A stretch of 9,828 nucleotides of DNA from an uncultured Anaerolineaceae bacterium (GCA_937920255.1 CALDSL010000421.1:1-9828), one strand, 5' to 3'; counted from the stretch's first letter, positions 1 to 6,895 are shown. Notes: generated by a model not told the origin, from the letters alone. Numbers and translations: made by a program.

Positions 1-1564
1 GCGACAGCGCGCGCCAGTAATACAACTGCGCTTTTTCCACGTCGGTCTTCGCCAACCCCTCGCTGCGGTTGAACTGCATGTAGGCTTCCCCATTATACCC
101 CAGCAGCAGTTGCGCCCGCCCCAGGCCCAGCGCGGCGCCGAACGCCTGCTTGTCCAATTCCAGCGCGGCTTCAAAATCGGCGCGGGCGGCTTCCCCATCC
201 TCGCGTTCCAGGCGCAGCAGGCCGCGCTCCAGGTACACCTCCGCCTGCTGCGGGTCGATCTCCAAAGCGCGCGCGAAGGAATCCAGCGCAGCGTCTTCCT
301 GGCCGACGGCCAGGTAGGCCTTGCCCAGCCATGCCAGCGCCTGGGCGTCGCCCTCGGTATAGGTGGTGTAGGTCAGCAGCGGCTGCAGCGAGCCTTTCAC
401 ATTGCCGCCGCGCTGCATGGCCTCGCCCAGCAGCCGGTAAGCGTCAAGCAGGGTCAGGTCGAGCTGAAGCGCTCGGCGCGCTTCGGTCGCGGCCTCGGCG
501 GGCAGGTCGGCGGCCAGGTGCGTGCGGGCCAGCGCCAGCGTATACAACGGGCTGCTGCGCGCCGCAGTTGGCGCAGCAGACAGGGCTTCCAGCGCGGCCT
601 CGGGGTCTTCTTGCTCCAGCAGCAAGCCAGCCAGCACCCAATAGGTCTCAACCAGATCCGGGTTCAATTCCAGGGCGGTTTCCAGCGCGGCGCGCGCTTC
701 CCGGGCATTGCGGGTCGCATCTTTTTCCAGTAAGGCGCGCGCCAATCCCAGGTGCGCGGGCGCGAATTTGTCGTCGATCGCCAGCGTCTCGTGGTAAGCC
801 TCCAGCGCGGCGTCGGCGTCGCCCATCAGGCGGTGGACCTCGCCAATATAATAGAACGCGTCGATCGCGTCCGGCTCAGCGGTGGCCACCTGCTGGTAAT
901 AGTTGAGCGCCGCGCGCCACTCGCCGCGCTCGTAGGCGCGCACGGCGGCGCGGTAGGCCTCGGTGCGCGGGTGCGGGGTGTTGACCGCCAGCGGCGTGGG
1001 CGTGTAGGTGGCTTCGAGCGACAGCGAGAGCGGCTGCGGGCCGGTCTGCGCCTCCTGGGTCGGCGCGGCGGTGGCGATGGGCGTGGTAATCTGCACCAGC
1101 GCGGCGTCGACGGTGGGCAGGCGCGGGGCGCTCTGCTCGCGGCCCAATCCAAACAGCCGGCCGCCAAAAATACCCAGCAGCACCAGCGCCAGCAGCAGCA
1201 AGCCGCCGCCGGCGGTGAGGGCAGTCTTCAGAATCGGGCGCGGGGCGCGCTCCTGGCTCTGCATCCCCGCCTGCCAGTTGCGCCGGATCACCGGCGCCGG
1301 CGCGGATGCGGCCTGGACCGGCGCGGCGCCGTGGAACAGCAACCCGCGCCGCGCGGCTTCGTTGTTGGGGTCGCGCCGCAGCACTTCTTTCAGGCAGTAG
1401 ACGCGCTCTTTGGCGCTGTCTACCAGCGCGCTCATCCACAACCAGTACTGCGGGTTTTCCTGGTTGATCTTGAGCAGCCGGGTGAGCAAATCGCGCGCCC
1501 GCGCCCGGTCCCCGGCGTCAATCGCCGACAGCACTTCCGCGTAGATGGTTTCTTCCGCTGCCAT
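1..1564 (-). CDS. Membrane-anchored TPR-repeat protein (C-terminus cut off by window edge)
   Basis: The visible part is 521 residues, read continuously from the ATG at 1564 to the left edge, with no stop seen. Residues 1-75 are a short cytoplasmic helical module (RARDLLTRLLKINQENP, then LRRDPNNEAARRGL) that looks TPR-like. One strongly hydrophobic helix lies at about 111-135. A Thr/Pro/Ala-rich linker covers about 145-200. From about 203 onward there are tandem TPR-type helical pairs, with units ending in ALEIDP, ALELNP or ALELD. The expected topology is N-terminus inside and TPR array outside the membrane, suggesting a scaffold for protein contacts; the partner is unknown. There is no Shine-Dalgarno before the ATG, and a promoter sits directly upstream, so the message may be leaderless. 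The gene is divergent from the LysM lipoprotein across the 1565-2059 repeat region. The TPR call is solid; any specific function is not. Confidence 0.85.
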   Translation of the reverse strand, partial: MAAEETIYAEVLSAIDAGDRARARDLLTRLLKINQENPQYWLWMSALVDSAKERVYCLKEVLRRDPNNEAARRGLLFHGAAPVQAASAPAPVIRRNWQAGMQSQERAPRPILKTALTAGGGLLLLALVLLGIFGGRLFGLGREQSAPRLPTVDAALVQITTPIATAAPTQEAQTGPQPLSLSLEATYTPTPLAVNTPHPRTEAYRAAVRAYERGEWRAALNYYQQVATAEPDAIDAFYYIGEVHRLMGDADAALEAYHETLAIDDKFAPAHLGLARALLEKDATRNAREARAALETALELNPDLVETYWVLAGLLLEQEDPEAALEALSAAPTAARSSPLYTLALARTHLAADLPAEAATEARRALQLDLTLLDAYRLLGEAMQRGGNVKGSLQPLLTYTTYTEGDAQALAWLGKAYLAVGQEDAALDSFARALEIDPQQAEVYLERGLLRLEREDGEAARADFEAALELDKQAFGAALGLGRAQLLLGYNGEAYMQFNRSEGLAKTDVEKAQLYYWRALS

Positions 1565-1570
1565 GCAAAC

Positions 1571-1599
1571 AGTGTAGCATAGCCAAAACAGGCCAACAA
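1571..1599 (-). promoter_or_regulatory. Candidate promoter of the TPR gene, leaderless geometry
   Basis: On the minus strand, TTGTTG (1594-1599) and TACACT (1571-1576) are 17 nt apart. The -10 ends six bases before the ATG at 1564, so transcription would begin at or next to the start codon. No ribosome binding site is visible. The -35 match is only moderate, so this is a prediction from spacing and motif. Confidence 0.4.
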
Positions 1600-1753
1600 G
1601 ATTGCAGCCCCCCGCCGCGGCCTACCTTGCAAGATTGTATAGCCCTGCGAAATCGATTCTGGAAGCGGGGAAAGAGCGTTAACACGAATAAGAGCCGAAT
1701 GAGCCGAATGACACGAATAGAGCTTTATCAAACGAATGGCTTAGCAACTGTAG

Positions 1754-1816
1754 GTTGGGTTGAGGAGGCGTATAGCCCGAGCTGATGTGGGCTCATGCCC
1801 GCCTCCGAAACCCAAC
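1754..1816. repeat. Left inner hairpin of the nested repeat
   Basis: GTTGGG (1754-1759) pairs with CCCAAC (1811-1816), and GGAGGCG (1764-1770) pairs with CGCCTCC (1800-1806). A smaller AGCCC/GGGCT stem (1774-1778 and 1789-1793) sits in the loop. The GTTGGGTTGAG...GAAACCCAAC pattern resembles short intergenic repeats that I recall from many bacterial genomes; this recollection has not been checked by a search. Confidence 0.6.
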
Positions 1817-1834
1817 ACATAGCCAGTCATCAGA

Positions 1835-1918
1835 GCGTTGGGTTTCGCGGCACGCCTGGATCGGGTTTGGATTTTATGTTCGCTCGCGCCGGTTCATTGC
1901 GCCGCTCAACCCAACCTA
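1835..1918. repeat. Right inner hairpin of the nested repeat
   Basis: GTTGGG (1837-1842) pairs with CCCAAC (1910-1915), and the adjacent GCGGC (1847-1851) pairs with GCCGC (1901-1905). It has the same ends as the left inner hairpin, in mirror orientation, but a different loop sequence. This suggests two related copies facing each other, not one simple duplication. Confidence 0.55.
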
Positions 1919-2047
1919 CCAGCTAAGCCATTCATTATTAAAAAGCTCTATTCGTGTCATTCGGCTCATTCGGCTCTTATTCGTGTTAACGCTCTTCCCC
2001 CCTGTATATCCTCTCTATCCACAGTGGAGGCGCTTTCCGAAACAGGA

Positions 2048-2053
2048 TATAAT
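2048..2053 (+). promoter_or_regulatory. Consensus -10 box (TATAAT) of the LysM lipoprotein gene
   Basis: A perfect TATAAT ends six bases before the ATG at 2060, the same spacing as for the divergent TPR gene. No Shine-Dalgarno is present in the CCCGGC between them, so the transcript is probably leaderless. No good -35 is visible at the expected distance. Confidence 0.5.
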
Positions 2054-2059
2054 CCCGGC

Positions 2060-3049
2060 ATGTTCTGGAAACGCATTCTTCCCGCCGTGCTGGCGGCGGC
2101 GCTGCTGCTGGCAAGTTGCGGCCCGGCCGGCGAACAGCCCACCGGCGCGGCGCCTGCGCGCAATACACCCGGCGCGGACGTGCGCTTTACACCCTACGCC
2201 AGCGCTACGCCCAGCCCGTCCTCCACGCCCACCCCGCCCGGCACGGCCACGCCGCTGCCCTCGCCCAGCCCCACCCCGCGCCAGCACACCGTCGAGCGCG
2301 GGCAGGATATGGGCGGCATCGCCTTCCTGTACGGGCTTTCGCTCGAGGAGCTGATGGCCGCTAACCCCAGCGTCAACCCCAACAGCATGAGCATCGGCAC
2401 CGTGCTGCTCATCCCGGGCAGCGCCGCGCGGCCGGCCGCCAGCGATTCGACCACCGCCCCCAGCCTGACACCCGTTCCGCTGCAGACCGGCGCGGTCAAC
2501 TGCGCCGTCACCCGCGACGGCGGGGCGTGGTGCTTCCTGCCGGTCACCAACACCACCGGCGCGGCGCTGGAAAATCTCTCGGCGGTGGTGCGGCTGGCGG
2601 ATGACGCCAGCGGCGCGATCATCTCGCAGACCGCGCTGCCCCCGCTCGACCGGCTGGCGCCCGGCGCGACCATGCCGCTCACGGCCTACTTCCCCGCCCC
2701 GGTCCCGGCCGCGTTCCACGCCGGCGGCGAGTTGCTGACCGCCATGCCGGTGGCCGGCGAAGGGCGCTACCGCGAAGTGGGACTGGTGGATGCGCGATTT
2801 GCGATCGACCCCGGCGGGCTTTCGGCCAGCGCGCAGGGCAGCCTGCGGCTGGAAGACGGCCAGGACGGCGCGCAGCAGATGTGGATCGCCGCGGTAGCCT
2901 ACGATGCCAGCGGCGCGGTAGTTGGGGTGCGCCGCTGGGAGGCGGAACAGCCCCTGCCCGCGGGCGAAGAGCTCGCGTTCGATTTCGCCGTATACAGCAT
3001 CGGCGCGCCCATCCAGCGCGTCGAGCTCCTCGTCCAGGCCCGGCCGTAA
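2060..3049 (+). CDS. LysM-domain lipoprotein with two C-terminal beta-sandwich-like regions
   Basis: The product has 329 residues. It begins with a lipoprotein signal peptide: FWKR, a hydrophobic stretch, then the lipobox LASC with the lipidated Cys at residue 20. Residues 21-75 are a Thr/Pro/Ser-rich spacer. A single LysM domain covers about 76-119 (HTVERGQ at its start, LLIPG at its end), a fold that binds N-acetylglucosamine polymers such as peptidoglycan. Two similar regions follow at about 140-215 and 235-325, with the pattern of FxLYD/DUF3426-like domains (NTTGAALENLSAVV, then LAPGATMPLTAYF). It is probably a cell-surface protein held to membrane and wall. The frame stays open upstream to 1838, but that part is intergenic repeat and would hide the signal peptide; the signal peptide and the -10 box fix the start at 2060. 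Its stop lies 10 bases from the stop of the convergent gene. Confidence 0.85.
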   Translation: MFWKRILPAVLAAALLLASCGPAGEQPTGAAPARNTPGADVRFTPYASATPSPSSTPTPPGTATPLPSPSPTPRQHTVERGQDMGGIAFLYGLSLEELMAANPSVNPNSMSIGTVLLIPGSAARPAASDSTTAPSLTPVPLQTGAVNCAVTRDGGAWCFLPVTNTTGAALENLSAVVRLADDASGAIISQTALPPLDRLAPGATMPLTAYFPAPVPAAFHAGGELLTAMPVAGEGRYREVGLVDARFAIDPGGLSASAQGSLRLEDGQDGAQQMWIAAVAYDASGAVVGVRRWEAEQPLPAGEELAFDFAVYSIGAPIQRVELLVQARP

Positions 3050-3059
3050 TTTTACAACG

Positions 3060-3605
3060 TCAGGCTTTCTTCACACTTGAAAGCTTACTGACTTCCAGGA
3101 ACAGCAGCAGGCTGAAGATGAGTTCGATCACTACCATCATCGCAGCCACGGCAAACGGCTGGAAGTTGACGCCAACCATCAGCGCGGCGATGGGGATAAT
3201 CACCGAAAGCGCTATATACGCTTTTGACTGGTACAGCCAGCCAAACGGCAGCAGGTGCGCGCCAAAGATCATCGCCAGCACCATGACCATCTTTTCCGGC
3301 ACGGTGGGATACACCCACATGGCGATCAGCAGGTAGAGCATCTGGTTGAGCGAGAATATCACGCCCAGGTTGGTTAGCGGGTTACCAGCGCTCGTGAAGT
3401 CAATTTTGAGGAATTTTGAAAACAAATACGCGAGCGGCAGCAGCGGCGCGGTGAACACAAACGTGATCAGGTTCTTGGTAAGGATTGGCAGATCCATCAG
3501 GTGGACCACCAGCACAGCGCTCCAGATGAAAACAGAGGCGAGAATGAAGTGAACACCCTTTTTCTGCCGGATCGCACTGTCGAGACGAATATCATCCAGG
3601 TTCAT
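3060..3605 (-). CDS. Small six-helix membrane protein, probably DUF7010-like
   Basis: The product has 181 residues, with about six hydrophobic segments near residues 19-37, 46-63, 80-99, 104-124, 129-146 and 149-170. A short charged N-terminus (NLDDIRLDSAIRQKKG) precedes them. The text pattern, including NPLTNLGVIFSLNQMLYLL and FGAHLLPFGWLYQSKAY, resembles from memory a family of Firmicutes integral membrane proteins annotated DUF7010. The family name is tentative and its function is unknown. The start is supported by AGGAG (3612-3616), six bases before the ATG. A TAAAAT box (3624-3629) could be its -10. The gene has a visibly lower GC content and more Ile, Phe, Met and Lys than its neighbours, partly because it is a membrane protein and possibly because of transfer. 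It converges on the LysM gene with no terminator hairpin in the 10-base gap. Confidence 0.75.
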   Translation of the reverse strand: MNLDDIRLDSAIRQKKGVHFILASVFIWSAVLVVHLMDLPILTKNLITFVFTAPLLPLAYLFSKFLKIDFTSAGNPLTNLGVIFSLNQMLYLLIAMWVYPTVPEKMVMVLAMIFGAHLLPFGWLYQSKAYIALSVIIPIAALMVGVNFQPFAVAAMMVVIELIFSLLLFLEVSKLSSVKKA

Positions 3606-3688
3606 TGGCTACTCCTGAAGAAGATTTTACCATTTTCATCATGGCTTCGCGTTTATGCGTTAAGTCTCCCTGCGGGTTTAATCATCTG

Positions 3689-3765
3689 TAGGGTACGGCT
3701 GTTCTCCAAACCGGACCGTTTCATTATCGGAAGAACGGTGCGGTCTGGAAAACGACCACACCCTA
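3689..3765. repeat. Imperfect inverted repeat with 32-nt arms
   Basis: Bases 3689-3720 and 3734-3765 are inverted copies matching at 25 of 32 positions, around a 13-base loop. The outer ends are TAGGGT and ACCCTA, the inner ends ACCGTT and AACGGT. It lies in the gene-free stretch 3606-3827, upstream of the membrane protein gene and downstream of the repeat lipoprotein gene, both on the minus strand. It could terminate the lipoprotein transcript or be a small dispersed repeat. There is no T-run typical of a terminator. Confidence 0.7.
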
Positions 3766-3827
3766 TAAGTGGCATTTCCGGCTGGTAACCAACCTCTTTG
3801 CGCAACCCGAAAGGCAGCGTGGCCGGC

Positions 3828-5294
3828 TTATTGATTATTCCAGATCAGGTACGACTCGGGCACGCAAACCTGGTCGGCGGTGCCGGCGGTGACACACACC
3901 TGGTAGGTCAGCAGCGTGCCGTTGTCCAACTGCGGCTGAGGCGGCACGGTGATGCTGGAAATACCGTTGGCAGCGGTCGGCGGGAGATAGGCCTGATACG
4001 TGGAGCCATCCGGGAAGAAGACCGTGAGCTGGGCTTCGATGTTGGGGATCGGGCGCTGGTCTTTGCGCTCCACCACCATCATCACGATCGTCTGCTCGGC
4101 ATTCGCCGGGATCTGCGGCAGGATTTCCCCCACGCTGACGATCACGGTATCCGGCGTCAGTTGGAACGGCGTCACGGCCTGATCGCCGATGCCCTTGTGG
4201 CTGATGTAGGCTGTGCCCAGCGGCGTGATCTGCACCCGCAGCTCTTGCGCCAAGGAGGGATCGTAGTCCAGGCAGTAATTCTCAAAACACTGGCGGTAGA
4301 GCTGCTGGCTGCCCACCTGGAACACGGCCGAGATCGGCCGGCCGGAAATTTCCACGCCGCCGTGGGGCGCGATAAAGCGGTCAAAATCTTTGGGCACGTT
4401 GTAGCCCTGGTCGCCTTGCGTCGGGTAGAACACCATGCGCGAGTCATTGATCCGCGGGCCGGGTAGCGAGAAAGCCGTACCCAGGATGATCGGCACCGGA
4501 CGCGCGCGCATTCTGCCAGGCTCATCGGCTGTGGAATAAAATACCACCCGCTCGTACACCTGCTCCCAACTCCCGTCCGCGTTCTGATACGGGCGCGTGA
4601 GCGGCTGGCCAAAGACTCTGACGCCGCCCAGGCGCATAATTTGTCGTGAGAAAATCTGTTCCGGTACGACTTCTGGTTGGCCGCCGATGATAGCGCTCAC
4701 AGGTTCGGGCTGGTAGGTGCACAGCGCCCCACAGGACGCCGCGCCGTAGGAAATCAGCCGCACTCGCGCTTCTTTATCGTCCAGCGGCAGGTAAAAGCCA
4801 ACATTCTCAAAATACTGTTCCACGCGGTTCTGCTGATAATTGATGCGTACCTGGGTCAGCGGGCGGCCGGTATAGCGCGCGCCGTGCAGCCGGTCGTAGA
4901 GTTTGACAAACGGTTCATAAATTGTGTACCCGTCCACCTGGCGGTCGTTCGGGTCAAGCAGCAGATCCGGCTGTTCGCGGTCCACCAGATCCACCCCGAT
5001 TGGCCGCAGCGAAAAGCGCGCCGAATCCGCCGCGCCGGCGTCGTAGCACATCAACGCCGCGCTGGTGTACTGGCAAATGCCATCCTGCTGGATGGCCGGC
5101 GAAATCGCGTAGCCCAGCACCGCGCGCCCGCCCAGCGTATTATAGAACTCGCGGAAAATCGGGTCGACAGGGAGCGCTCCCGGCGGTTGAGACGAGGAAT
5201 CATCCATCGGCGGGCTGCACGCGCTTAGCAGCAGTCCAAAAATGCCCACCAGCACCAGAACCAACAATCGCCTGAAAGAGACTGTCACCACCAT
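3828..5294 (-). CDS. Lipoprotein with four ~85-residue repeats and a C-terminal Ig-like region
   Basis: The product has 488 residues. Residues 1-26 are a lipoprotein signal peptide (basic FRR, hydrophobic core, lipobox LSAC, lipidated Cys26). Four related modules begin near residues 47, 129, 217 and 304. Each opens with an F..xY/x..LGG...xG.P(L/I) motif, seen as LGGRAVLGYAISP, LHGARYTGRPLTQ, LGGVRVFGQPLTR and HGGVEISGRPISA. About 30 residues later the later modules have a Q.FEN-like motif (VEQYFENVGFY, WEQVYERVVFY, YRQCFENYCLDY). The opening motif recalls LGFP-type repeats seen in surface proteins, but the match is approximate. Residues about 385-488 look like an Ig-like beta sandwich (PIPNIEAQLTVFFPDG) that may carry a disulfide between two late Cys (467, 477). 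The likely place is the outer face of the membrane; the role is unknown. The annotated ATG is followed by two GTG codons, so the true start could be one or two codons later; a GGGG stretch seven bases upstream supports the ATG. Confidence 0.75.
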   Translation of the reverse strand: MVVTVSFRRLLVLVLVGIFGLLLSACSPPMDDSSSQPPGALPVDPIFREFYNTLGGRAVLGYAISPAIQQDGICQYTSAALMCYDAGAADSARFSLRPIGVDLVDREQPDLLLDPNDRQVDGYTIYEPFVKLYDRLHGARYTGRPLTQVRINYQQNRVEQYFENVGFYLPLDDKEARVRLISYGAASCGALCTYQPEPVSAIIGGQPEVVPEQIFSRQIMRLGGVRVFGQPLTRPYQNADGSWEQVYERVVFYSTADEPGRMRARPVPIILGTAFSLPGPRINDSRMVFYPTQGDQGYNVPKDFDRFIAPHGGVEISGRPISAVFQVGSQQLYRQCFENYCLDYDPSLAQELRVQITPLGTAYISHKGIGDQAVTPFQLTPDTVIVSVGEILPQIPANAEQTIVMMVVERKDQRPIPNIEAQLTVFFPDGSTYQAYLPPTAANGISSITVPPQPQLDNGTLLTYQVCVTAGTADQVCVPESYLIWNNQ

Positions 5295-5624
5295 AGCCTC
5301 GCCCCACCCCGAGTTTTTCGGGAATTCATATCCCGCACTGCTCTTCCGGCTTACGGAACAAATGAATCAATATATTAACGATTATTTCCTATCAATAAGG
5401 GGTAGCTGAATTTTACACCCGGCATACATCTTGCACAATTGCCCCCCACTTACAGCGCTGTAATAATCTTGTTAGAAAATAGTAACATCGTTGGCGGCAA
5501 AATTCAAGGGACATTCGACACGATAAACGCACATCCACCACGCGCATACACAGGCGAATCGGCAGGATGGACAACCGGAATTCGATGATACAATTTCTTA
5601 AGATGCCCATCTCAAGGAGAAATC
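5295..5624. other. Divergent intergenic region between the repeat lipoprotein and the thiolase
   Basis: No convincing gene is present. The region is more AT-rich than its flanks and should hold both promoters. On the minus strand, TTGATA (5390-5395) lies 15 bases from TATATT (5369-5374), or 17 bases from TATTGA. A small perfect dyad, TTCCG-N5-CGGAA (5344-5358), sits just after the predicted start of that transcript. On the plus strand, TGGACA (5568-5573) and TACAAT (5589-5594) precede the thiolase with a short 15-base spacer. All of these are motif-level predictions. Confidence 0.4.
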
Positions 5625-6839
5625 ATGACTGAAGTTGTTCTCATCGATGCAGTGCGCACGCCGGTCGGCGCCCTGGGCGGCGCGCTGGCCGCGGTTCGCC
5701 CGGATGATCTGGCCGCGCTGGTACTGCGCGCCCTTCTGCGCCGTACGGGCCTCGACCCTGCTCTGGTGGAGGAGGTCTATCTGGGATGCGCCAACCAGGC
5801 GGGTGAAGACAACCGCAACGTGGCGCGCATGGCCGTCCTGCTGGCCGGCATGCCGGTGGAAGTGCCCGCGGTAACGTTTAACCGCCTGTGCGCTTCGGGC
5901 CTGAACGCGATCAATGCCGCCACCCGCGCCATCAAGGCCGGCGAAGGCGATGTTTACATCGCCGGGGGCGTGGAGAGCATGTCGCGCGCGCCGTACTCGC
6001 TGCCCAAAGCCGAGCAGGGCTTCCCGTTCGGCAACCTGACCGCCTACGATACCGCGCTGGGCTGGCGCTACCCCAACCCCAAAATGCAGGAACTGTACGG
6101 CACCGAGTCGATGGGCGAAACCGCCGAGAATATCGCCGCCATGACCGGCATCACCCGCGCCGAGCAGGACGCCTTTGCCCTGGAAAGCCACCGCCGCGCG
6201 GTCGCCGCGCAGGACGGCGGCGTCTTTGACGGCGAGATCGAGCCGGTGAGCATCCCGCAGCGCAAGGGCGACCCGCTGCTGGTGACGCGCGACGAGCGCC
6301 CGCGCCGCGACACCTCGCTCGAATCGCTGGCGCGGCTGCGCGCTTCCTTCCGCAAAGACGGCAGCGTCACCGCCGGCAATGCCTCCGGACTGAACGACGG
6401 CGCCGCCGCCGTGCTGCTGATGAGCGCCACGCGCGCCGCGCAGCTTGGCCTGGCGCCCCTGGCGCGCGTGATCTGCAGCGCCGCCGCGGGCGTGCCGCCG
6501 CGCATCATGGGCATGGGGCCGGTCCCGGCCACGCGCAAAGCCCTGGAGCGCGCCGGGCTGGCGGTGGGAGACCTGAGCCTGGTGGAACTGAATGAGGCCT
6601 TCGCCGTACAGGCCCTGGCGGTGATGCGCGAGTTAGGCCTGCCGCACGAGATTACCAACGTCAACGGCGGGGCGATTGCCCTGGGGCACCCGCTGGGCTG
6701 CTCCGGCGCGCGCATCGTCACCACCCTGGTGCACGAAATGCGCCGCCGCGCCGCCGACGGCCGCCGCCCGTTCTACGGGCTGGCCACGCTGTGCGTGGGT
6801 GTCGGCCAGGGCGAAGCCACCCTGTTCGAAGCGCTGTAG
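5625..6839 (+). CDS. Thiolase (acetyl-CoA C-acyltransferase)
   Basis: The product has 404 residues, the normal length for a degradative or biosynthetic thiolase of the PcaF/FadA/AtoB group. These enzymes cleave 3-ketoacyl-CoA with CoA, or condense two acyl-CoA units in reverse. The catalytic residues are all visible: nucleophile Cys89 in NRLCASGLNA, the NEAF loop at 323-326, His355 in GGAIALGHPLGCSG, and Cys390 in LCVGVGQG. GWRYPNPKM and SMGETAEN are typical of the family. The start is fixed by AAGGAG (5614-5619), five bases before the ATG. The enzyme is cytoplasmic and active as a tetramer in characterised relatives. Chain-length preference cannot be read from sequence, so I assign no symbol. 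No beta-oxidation partner lies beside it; the next gene is an SDR 56 bases downstream. Confidence 0.93.
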   Translation: MTEVVLIDAVRTPVGALGGALAAVRPDDLAALVLRALLRRTGLDPALVEEVYLGCANQAGEDNRNVARMAVLLAGMPVEVPAVTFNRLCASGLNAINAATRAIKAGEGDVYIAGGVESMSRAPYSLPKAEQGFPFGNLTAYDTALGWRYPNPKMQELYGTESMGETAENIAAMTGITRAEQDAFALESHRRAVAAQDGGVFDGEIEPVSIPQRKGDPLLVTRDERPRRDTSLESLARLRASFRKDGSVTAGNASGLNDGAAAVLLMSATRAAQLGLAPLARVICSAAAGVPPRIMGMGPVPATRKALERAGLAVGDLSLVELNEAFAVQALAVMRELGLPHEITNVNGGAIALGHPLGCSGARIVTTLVHEMRRRAADGRRPFYGLATLCVGVGQGEATLFEAL

Positions 6840-6847
6840 CATCCGGT

Positions 6848-6871
6848 AGAGACGCAAGATTTTGCGTCTCT
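6848..6871. repeat. Perfect 10-bp hairpin between the thiolase and SDR genes
   Basis: AGAGACGCAA (6848-6857) and TTGCGTCTCT (6862-6871) form a perfect stem with a four-base GATT loop. No T-run follows, so it is a weak terminator candidate. It may instead attenuate or separate expression of the two genes, or be a short dispersed repeat. Confidence 0.75.
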
Positions 6872-6895
6872 GCCTTCAAACAAAGAAAGAGGCGC

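Larger units (their letters stand above)
1667..2001. repeat. Nested inverted-repeat element, about 335 bp, with 55-bp perfect outer arms
   Basis: Bases 1672-1726 are the exact reverse complement of 1942-1996 (55 of 55), and the match continues outward to 1667 and 2001 with one mismatch. Further inside, the arms stay similar through an AATGGCTTAGC-like stretch and then match again exactly at 1751-1764 and 1905-1918 (TAGGTTGGGTTGAG and its complement). Between these lie two smaller hairpins. The arms are clearly less GC-rich than the flanking genes. No transposase or clear target-site duplication is seen. It could be a MITE-like or REP-like intergenic element, or two oppositely inserted copies of one repeat. 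It fills most of the gene-free divergent region 1565-2059. Confidence 0.85.

Noticed and set aside
110..1582. Long plus-strand open frames opposite the TPR gene
   Set aside because: They are Arg/Gly/Gln-rich shadows produced by high GC3 in the minus-strand gene.
1432..1731. 99-residue minus-strand frame overlapping the TPR gene start
   Set aside because: It is out of frame with the TPR protein and translates the repeat arm; no ribosome binding site or recognisable domain.
1667..2001. CRISPR array or tRNA cluster
   Set aside because: The repeats are inverted and unevenly spaced, without spacers, and no cloverleaf can be formed.
1838..2059. N-terminal extension of the LysM protein reading frame
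   Set aside because: It runs through the inverted repeat, and its peptide LYSCHSAHSALIRVNAL also appears in an opposite-strand frame at the other arm. This is an effect of the repeat, and the signal peptide begins at 2060.
2015..2719. 234-residue minus-strand frame opposite the LysM gene
   Set aside because: Gly/Arg-rich composition without domains; the plus-strand product has a signal peptide and LysM.
3689..3765. Rho-independent terminator for the repeat lipoprotein gene
   Set aside because: The stem is long with mismatches and lacks a T-run on the minus strand, so I report it only as a repeat.
5413..5610. 65-residue minus-strand frame in the divergent region
   Set aside because: No ribosome binding site or domain, Cys/Arg-rich, and it overlaps the predicted thiolase promoter.
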